Program-made: the position numbers and the translations under genes | In this document: one piece after another, positions 5,928 to 9,962 of the stretch | Position numbering within the stretch: the first letter of the stretch is position 1 | Layout: each line of letters starts with the position of its first letter | NCBI GenBank assembly: GCA_039916225.1 | Contig: JBDSLU010000038.1 | Location: 1 to 9,962 of the forward strand | Direction of reading: 5' to 3' | DNA: 9,962 nt | Source of the DNA: JBDSLU01 sp039916225 | Lineage (GTDB): Bacteria > Acidobacteriota > Vicinamibacteria > Vicinamibacterales > Vicinamibacteraceae | The notes under the pieces: generated by a model | Told to the model about the DNA's origin: nothing | Databases searched by the model: none | What the model saw: the letters and a program-made list of their open reading frames with translations, nothing else

Positions 5928-5941
5928 GGGTTGGCCGACCC
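5928..5941. promoter_or_regulatory. Candidate operator dyad beside the MerR-TPR promoter
   Basis: GGGTTGGCCGACCC is palindromic except for one base pair (12 of 14 symmetric positions). It lies directly upstream of the TATACT box, in the -10/-35 spacer of the MerR-TPR gene, where MerR-family regulators typically bind. It could serve autoregulation and also act on glk, whose -10 box is 41 bp away. Short GC-rich dyads are common in such genomes, so this is tentative. Confidence 0.25.
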
Positions 5942-5982
5942 GCTCGCCGACGCCGGCGCGTGAGGGTGGCTCAGCAACCCAG

Positions 5983-5988
5983 TACAAT
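5983..5988 (+). promoter_or_regulatory. -10 box of the glk gene cluster
   Basis: TACAAT (5 of 6 to TATAAT) ends 9 nt before the glk ATG at 5998, the same geometry as the divergent TATACT box. The mRNA would be leaderless or nearly so, which fits the absence of a clear ribosome-binding site. The -35 position shows only GTGAGG, a weak match. Confidence 0.4.
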
Positions 5989-5997
5989 GGACGACGC

Positions 5998-6969
5998 ATG
6001 CTGCTTGCCGGAGATCTGGGTGGAACCAAGACCCTGCTGGGGCTCTTTCGCCAGACAGGGACCGCACGGCCCGACGTCGTCGTCATGCACGAGTTCGCGA
6101 CGCTCGACTTCCCCGCCGCCGCCGACATCCTCAAGGCGTTCTTCCAGAAGACCGGAACGGACCCGGCATCGGTCGAAGCGGCCTGTTTCGGGGTGCCCGG
6201 TCCGGTGATCGACCAGCGCGTTCAGCCGACCAACGTCGATTGGGCGGTCGACGCGCGTGAGTTGCAAGCCGCGCTCGGGCTCAAGCACGTCCACCTGCTC
6301 AACGACCTGGAAGCCATGGCTTACCTCGTGCCCGTGCTGCGCGACGACGAGCTGCTGGTGCTGCAGAAGGGCACGCGCAATCCGCAGGGCAACGGCGCGC
6401 TGTTGGCGGCGGGCACCGGGCTCGGCCAGGCGGTGCTGGTCAACGTCGACGGCGCGTGGCGACCATCGCCGTCGGAAGGTGGCCACGTCGATTTCGCCGC
6501 TCGCACGCCGCGCGAGATCGAGCTGCTGCAGGAGCTGATCCGGCTCTACGGGCGGGCCCAAACCGAACACATCATCTGCGGGCCAGGGCTGATCAACGTC
6601 GCCCGCTTCACCAGCCAGGGACGCAGCTTCGTCTTCCGCGAGGGCGATGCCGTCGACCTGCCGGCACGCATCACCGACGCGGCCCTCGAGCGACGCTGCC
6701 CGCACTGCGTCGAGGCCCTCGAGCTGTGGGTCTCGGCGTTCGGCGCGGCCGCCGGCAACTTCGCCCTGGCCGGGTTGGCCACCGGCGGCGTCTACATCGG
6801 CGGCGGCATCCCGGCCAAGATTCTGCCGGCCTTTGAAAGGCCGACGTTCATCACGGCGTTCAATGCCAAAGACCCTCTCGACGGGCTGATGCGCGACATG
6901 CCCGTCTCGATCATCCTCAACCGGCACGCCGGCCTCGACGGCACGGCGGTCTACGCGAACACGATGTGA
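5998..6969 (+). CDS. glk: Glucokinase (E. coli Glk type)
   Basis: A 323-aa cytoplasmic sugar kinase that phosphorylates glucose to glucose 6-phosphate with ATP, feeding glycolysis. The ATP-binding phosphate-1 motif GDLGGTKT is at 5-12. LNDLEAMAYLVP (101-112) carries the catalytic base, Asp103. AAGTGLGQA (137-145) is the second phosphate motif. SEGGHVDFA (159-167) holds the Glu-His pair that grips glucose in E. coli Glk. GGVYIGGGIPAKILPAF (263-279) and the C-terminal GLDGTAVYA (312-320) are typical of this family. It lacks the Cys-rich zinc motif of ROK kinases; the CPHC at 234-237 does not match it in context. Length equals the usual 320 or so. ATG 5998 was chosen because GDLGGT follows at once. 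The gene is first in a cluster with the M61 peptidase (4-nt gap) and is divergent from the MerR-TPR gene. Confidence 0.92.
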   Translation: MLLAGDLGGTKTLLGLFRQTGTARPDVVVMHEFATLDFPAAADILKAFFQKTGTDPASVEAACFGVPGPVIDQRVQPTNVDWAVDARELQAALGLKHVHLLNDLEAMAYLVPVLRDDELLVLQKGTRNPQGNGALLAAGTGLGQAVLVNVDGAWRPSPSEGGHVDFAARTPREIELLQELIRLYGRAQTEHIICGPGLINVARFTSQGRSFVFREGDAVDLPARITDAALERRCPHCVEALELWVSAFGAAAGNFALAGLATGGVYIGGGIPAKILPAFERPTFITAFNAKDPLDGLMRDMPVSIILNRHAGLDGTAVYANTM

Positions 6970-6973
6970 CCTC

Positions 6974-8815
6974 ATGACCCGATTCGCGCTGATGGCGGCC
7001 CTGGCGGCCGCCGTGCTGACGCCTTCGCCCGCCGCCACCCAGCCACGCATGTCATCGGAGCCGATCACCTACACGCTGCGCTTCCCCGCCCCCGAGACGC
7101 ACTACGTCGAGGTCGAGGCGAGCGTCCCCGCTGGTCAGGCGTCGATCGAGCTGATGATGGCGGTGTGGACGCCCGGCTCCTACCTGGTGCGTGAATACGA
7201 GCGCCACGTCGAGCAGGTGGCGGCCCGAGGCCCGGACGGCGCCGCGCTGGTCGTCACCAAGACGCAGAAGAACCGCTGGCGGGTCGAGGCCAAGGGCGCG
7301 CCGCGCGTCACCGTGACCTACAAGGTCTACGGCCGCGAGATGTCGGTGCGCACCAACTGGGTCGAGTCGCGCTTCGCCCTGCTGAACGGCGCGCCGACCT
7401 TCCTCACGCTGGCCGAGCGTGGCGTGACCCGCCCGCACGTGGTCACGCTGGCGCTGCCGGCCGCCTGGAAGACCAGCGTGACGAGCCTGGCACCGGTCGC
7501 CGGCGAGGCCCATCGATACCGCGCCGCGAGCTACGACGAACTGGTCGATTCACCGATCCTGGCCGGCAACCCCACCGTCCATCGGTTCGACGTCGGCGGC
7601 AAGCCGCACGTGCTGGCCAACGAGGGCGAAGCGGGTGTGTTCGACGGCAAGCGGGCGGCCGCCGACGTCGCCCGGATCGTCGCCGAGCACGAGCGCTTCT
7701 GGGGCAGCCTGCCCTACGAGCGCTACGCCTTCATCAACATCCTGAGCGAAGCGTCGGGCGGTCTCGAGCACAAGGACTCGACCGTGCTGATGGCAAGCCG
7801 GTGGGCGACCGGCACGCGCCGCGGCTATCTGAGCTGGCTGAACCTCGCCTCACACGAGCACTTCCACGTCTGGAACGTGAAACGGCTGCGGCCGATCGAG
7901 CTCGGGCCCTTCGACTACGAGCGCGAGAACCCGACGACCAGCCTGTGGATCGCCGAGGGCTTCACCGCCTATTACGAGCACCTGATGGTGCGCCGCGCCG
8001 GGCTGACCACCGACGCCGAGCTGATCGACGGCGTCGGCGCGGACATCCGCGATCTGCAGACGACGCCGGGCCGGCTGGCGCAGCCGGTCGAAACCGCGTC
8101 GGCCGACGCGTGGATCAAGTACTACCGCACCGACGAGAACACACCGAACACCGCGATCAGCTACTACACCAAGGGCGCCGTGATCGCCTTCACCCTCGAC
8201 GCCAAGATCCGCAAGGCGACGAGCGGGGCGAAGAGCCTCGACGATGTCATGCGGCTCGCCTACAGCCGCTACGCCGGGGCCAAGGGCTTCACCGAAGCCG
8301 ACTTCAAAGGCGTCGTGCACGAGGTCGCCGGCCGCGACTTCGGCCCGTGGTGGACGTCGGTGCTGCAGACGACGGAGGAGCTGAACTACGACGAGGCGCT
8401 CGACTGGTTCGGGCTGCGCTTCAAGCCGGCCGATCAGTCGCTGATCGCGGGGCCGGGCAAGACCTGGCTGGGCGCGACGACGAAGAACGACAGCGGCCGC
8501 CTGGTGGTGACGCAGGTGCGCCGCGGTACACCGGCACACCAGGCCGGCATCAACGTCGACGACGAGATCCTGGCGATCGACGACTTCCGCGTCCGCGCCG
8601 ATGGTCTCGACCGACGGCTCGAGCAGTACGCCCCGGGCCGCGCCGTGACCGTACTGGTGGCGCGACGCGACGAGCTGGTCCGCCTGCCGGTCACGCTCGG
8701 CCGCGAGCCGCTGGACACCTGGCGCCTCGAGCCGAAGTCCGACGCGACGCCCGACCAGCAGGCCCATCGCAAGACGTGGAGCGGCGAAGCGTCCACGTCG
8801 TCCGGCACGCCGTAG
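6974..8815 (+). CDS. Exported M61-family glycyl aminopeptidase with PDZ domain
   Basis: A 613-aa zinc metallopeptidase. Residues 1-22 are a signal peptide, so it acts in the periplasm or at the cell surface. An N-terminal beta domain (about 30-200) precedes a thermolysin-like core with HEHFHVWNVKRLRP starting at 294; His294 and His298 bind zinc, Glu295 is catalytic, and Glu328 in WIAEGFTAYYEH is the third ligand. These are hallmarks of M61, known for glycyl aminopeptidase activity. A PDZ domain spans about 490-590 (GRLVVTQVRRGTPAHQAGINVDD starting at 508, interrupted here only by usual substitutions). All catalytic residues are present and length fits the family. The ATG is 4 nt after the glk stop with no strong ribosome-binding site, so translational coupling is likely. 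Substrates in this organism are unknown; a role in peptide scavenging or envelope protein turnover is inference. Confidence 0.9.
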   Translation: MTRFALMAALAAAVLTPSPAATQPRMSSEPITYTLRFPAPETHYVEVEASVPAGQASIELMMAVWTPGSYLVREYERHVEQVAARGPDGAALVVTKTQKNRWRVEAKGAPRVTVTYKVYGREMSVRTNWVESRFALLNGAPTFLTLAERGVTRPHVVTLALPAAWKTSVTSLAPVAGEAHRYRAASYDELVDSPILAGNPTVHRFDVGGKPHVLANEGEAGVFDGKRAAADVARIVAEHERFWGSLPYERYAFINILSEASGGLEHKDSTVLMASRWATGTRRGYLSWLNLASHEHFHVWNVKRLRPIELGPFDYERENPTTSLWIAEGFTAYYEHLMVRRAGLTTDAELIDGVGADIRDLQTTPGRLAQPVETASADAWIKYYRTDENTPNTAISYYTKGAVIAFTLDAKIRKATSGAKSLDDVMRLAYSRYAGAKGFTEADFKGVVHEVAGRDFGPWWTSVLQTTEELNYDEALDWFGLRFKPADQSLIAGPGKTWLGATTKNDSGRLVVTQVRRGTPAHQAGINVDDEILAIDDFRVRADGLDRRLEQYAPGRAVTVLVARRDELVRLPVTLGREPLDTWRLEPKSDATPDQQAHRKTWSGEASTSSGTP

Positions 8816-8830
8816 ATCGCCGGCACGCCG
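8802..8830 (+). repeat. Short tandem repeat across the M61 stop codon
   Basis: CCGGCACGCCG occurs at 8802-8812 and again at 8820-8830, an 18-bp period, and each copy is followed within 2 nt by GATC. The M61 stop TAG lies between them. It is probably a small local duplication; no function is apparent. Confidence 0.5.
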
Positions 8831-8859
8831 CGATCCGTCGCAACCTCACGGAGTCCGCC

Positions 8860-9600
8860 ATGGCCGATGTTCCCGCGATCACTCAGCAGGCGTTCACGAG
8901 CGGCGCGCCGCCGGTCTCCGCGGTGCGCTACGTCGCGGCCGAGGGCGTTCCAGCCAGCGACACGACCATCGTGATCGCCCACGGCGCTGGGGCCGGCATG
9001 TCGCACCCGTTCCTGGTCGCGGCAGCCGCCGGCCTCGCCGACCGCGGGTTCGATGCGATCACCTTCAACTTCCCCTACATGGAGCGGCGCTCAAAAGCAC
9101 CGAACAAGGCGCCGCAGCTCGAGGCCTGCTACCGCGAGCTGATCGCGACGCTGACCGGTCGCGGCTGGCTGGCGGATCGGCGTCTGGTGATCGGCGGCAA
9201 GTCGATGGGTGGCCGGATGGCGACCATGGTGACCGCGGCCGCCGACGCCGGGACCGAGCCCGTGGCGCATCCGATCGCCGGCGTCGTGGCGCTCGGCTAT
9301 CCATTGCATCCGCCCGGGCGACCCGAGCAGCTGCGTGTCGCGCACTTCGCGACGCTGCGGACGCCGCTGCTGGTGGTGCAGGGCACGCGCGACGACTTCG
9401 GCAGCCCCGACGAACTCGCCCCGCATCTCGGCCCCCTCGGCTCGCTGGCGACGATCCATCCGGTCGAGCGCGGCGATCACAGCTTCAAGGTGACGGGCCT
9501 GCCGCGCGGCACGCATGGCGGCGTGCTCGACGGCATCCTCGACACCGTGGCCGCGTGGTGCCGGGCCTTGCCCGCGGCCCGTAGAGAGCTGATCACGTAA
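8860..9600 (+). CDS. Alpha/beta hydrolase of the KANL3/TEX30 type
   Basis: A 246-aa alpha/beta-fold hydrolase without a signal peptide. HGAGAGM (41-47) forms the oxyanion loop, GGKSMGGRMA (112-121) places the nucleophile Ser115 in the elbow, QGTRDDFG (174-181) gives the acidic residue (probably Asp178), and RGDHSFK (204-210) gives the catalytic His207. The GKSMGGR and GDHSFK motifs are characteristic of the predicted hydrolases grouped as COG3571, related to eukaryotic TEX30 and KANL3. The substrate is not known for the family; esterase or lipase-like activity is a guess. GGAG (8850-8853) lies 6 nt before the ATG. The gene follows the M61 peptidase by 44 nt with no terminator between them and is probably the last of the glk unit, since a strong palindrome follows its stop. 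An overlapping longer reading frame back to 7801 is not coding. Confidence 0.87.
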   Translation: MADVPAITQQAFTSGAPPVSAVRYVAAEGVPASDTTIVIAHGAGAGMSHPFLVAAAAGLADRGFDAITFNFPYMERRSKAPNKAPQLEACYRELIATLTGRGWLADRRLVIGGKSMGGRMATMVTAAADAGTEPVAHPIAGVVALGYPLHPPGRPEQLRVAHFATLRTPLLVVQGTRDDFGSPDELAPHLGPLGSLATIHPVERGDHSFKVTGLPRGTHGGVLDGILDTVAAWCRALPAARRELIT

Positions 9601-9604
9601 GGTT

Positions 9605-9622
9605 ACCCCGCGATCGCGGGGT
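9605..9622. terminator. Perfect palindrome directly after the hydrolase gene
   Basis: ACCCCGCGATCGCGGGGT is an 18-bp perfect palindrome whose RNA would fold as a 7-bp GC-rich stem with a GATC loop, 4 nt after the TAA stop. No T-run follows, so it may stabilise the mRNA 3' end or act with another termination mechanism. Confidence 0.45.
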
Positions 9623-9808
9623 GCGACGCCGCAGCGGCGGCGCGGGTATCCCTTGCGCGCTCCAATTCCGCAAGCCGGTAGAACGCGCTCCAGCCACAGC
9701 CGGCCGCGGTAGACGCGCCGGAGACCTGCGCGATCACGCGGCCGCCGCTCCGCGCGCCGTAAGGCAAGCCGACTCGTCGAGTGGACGAGCGAAGCGATGC
9801 GGCGAGGC

Positions 9809-9900
9809 GCAACCGCGCACGAGAGGCTCACAGACACGACGCCGCACGCAGGTGCGGCGTTGATTGGCAGGATAGACAGCGGCCGGGAGTGCGCGGTTGC
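9809..9900. repeat. Nested inverted repeats enclosing a strong hairpin
   Basis: GCAACCGCGCAC (9809-9820) and GTGCGCGGTTGC (9889-9900) are perfect 12-bp inverted repeats. Between them ACGCCGCAC (9839-9847) and GTGCGGCGT (9852-9860) form a perfect 9-bp stem with a GCAG loop, followed by TTGATT, which resembles a weak intrinsic terminator on the plus strand. Together they could fold into a 92-nt structure. It is not tRNA-like, and no integron core site is visible. Confidence 0.5.
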
Positions 9901-9962
9901 CGGCGCAGGCCGTCCCGGCGCGCGGGAGGAATACCCAGACCGTCCTGGCGGCGTCACTCCCA

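Larger units (their letters stand above)
9601..9962. other. Gene-poor end of the window with several inverted repeats
   Basis: No convincing gene is seen on either strand. The open frames here (a minus-strand frame of about 69 codons at 9603-9812 and a plus-strand frame at 9621-9863) lack good starts and recognisable domains. What the region does hold is structure: the palindrome at 9605-9622, a stem CTCGTC/GACGAG (9773-9778 with 9784-9789), and the nested repeats at 9809-9900. It is either a spacer with terminators, the site of a structured RNA, or a decayed sequence. Confidence 0.5.

Noticed and set aside
5998..6969. Calling the glucokinase a ROK-family kinase
   Set aside because: The ROK Cys-rich zinc motif is not present in the right context, while the SEGGHVDF and C-terminal motifs match the E. 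coli Glk family.
7801..8859. Long upstream extension of the alpha/beta hydrolase frame
   Set aside because: It runs out of frame through the M61 gene. A proper ribosome site and the hydrolase domain both point to ATG 8860.
9603..9812. A minus-strand frame of about 69 codons in the right-end spacer
   Set aside because: It needs a TTG start without a ribosome site and resembles no family. A decayed remnant cannot be excluded, but there is nothing to support a gene.
9809..9900. Integron attC site or tRNA in the right-end repeats
   Set aside because: No GTTRRRY core sites, and no T-loop or acceptor stem pattern could be found.
9091..9957. A 288-codon minus-strand frame across the hydrolase gene and the right-end spacer
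   Set aside because: Arg-rich with no domain, and it lies opposite conserved hydrolase motifs.

Overview
This GC-rich window carries eight recognisable genes, one possible small ORF and two gene-poor ends. The gene content fits a free-living, high-GC, Gram-negative-type bacterium: an E. coli-type glucokinase, an exported M61 glycyl aminopeptidase with a PDZ domain, an exported NTF2-like/DUF3471 protein and a MerR-TPR fusion. My best guess is Acidobacteriota (Vicinamibacteria-like). That rests on general resemblance only, since there is no rRNA or other taxonomic marker here.

Left end (1-1214): a short GC hairpin (6-24) is followed by a roughly 160-bp imperfect fold-back element (36-194) with 24-bp terminal inverted repeats matching at 22 positions. 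TTA lies on both sides of it, which looks like a MITE with a target-site duplication. One of those TTA triplets is the stop codon of a minus-strand, extended-SDR-like NAD(P)-binding protein (195-1103). A good sigma70-type promoter for that gene (1146-1175) lies in the divergent spacer before the next gene.

Lipid/translation block (1215-4195, plus strand): a three-domain protein joins an acyl-CoA/acyl-ACP ligase, a carrier (ACP-like) domain and a PlsC-type acyltransferase. An orphan IF-1 gene (infA) that apparently starts at TTG follows 19 nt later. After it come a possible 40-aa ORF and a set of overlapping hairpins, which separate this block from the convergent minus-strand genes.

Minus-strand pair (4192-5911): a MerR-HTH/TPR fusion protein, then an exported NTF2-like/DUF3471 protein. 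The MerR-TPR gene is divergent from glk across 86 bp. The two -10-like boxes there are placed symmetrically, each ending 9 nt from its start codon, which suggests leaderless or nearly leaderless transcripts and possible cross-regulation.

Right block (5998-9600, plus strand): glk, M61 peptidase and an alpha/beta hydrolase of the KANL3/TEX30 (COG3571) type. The gaps are 4 and 44 nt and they are probably co-transcribed. An 18-bp perfect palindrome directly after the last stop may end the unit. The final 362 bp hold no convincing gene but contain nested inverted repeats. I found no CRISPR array, tRNA, rRNA, defence system or complete IS element. The points most worth a second look are the fold-back element, the ligase-ACP-acyltransferase fusion, the orphan TTG-start infA and the symmetric leaderless divergent promoters.
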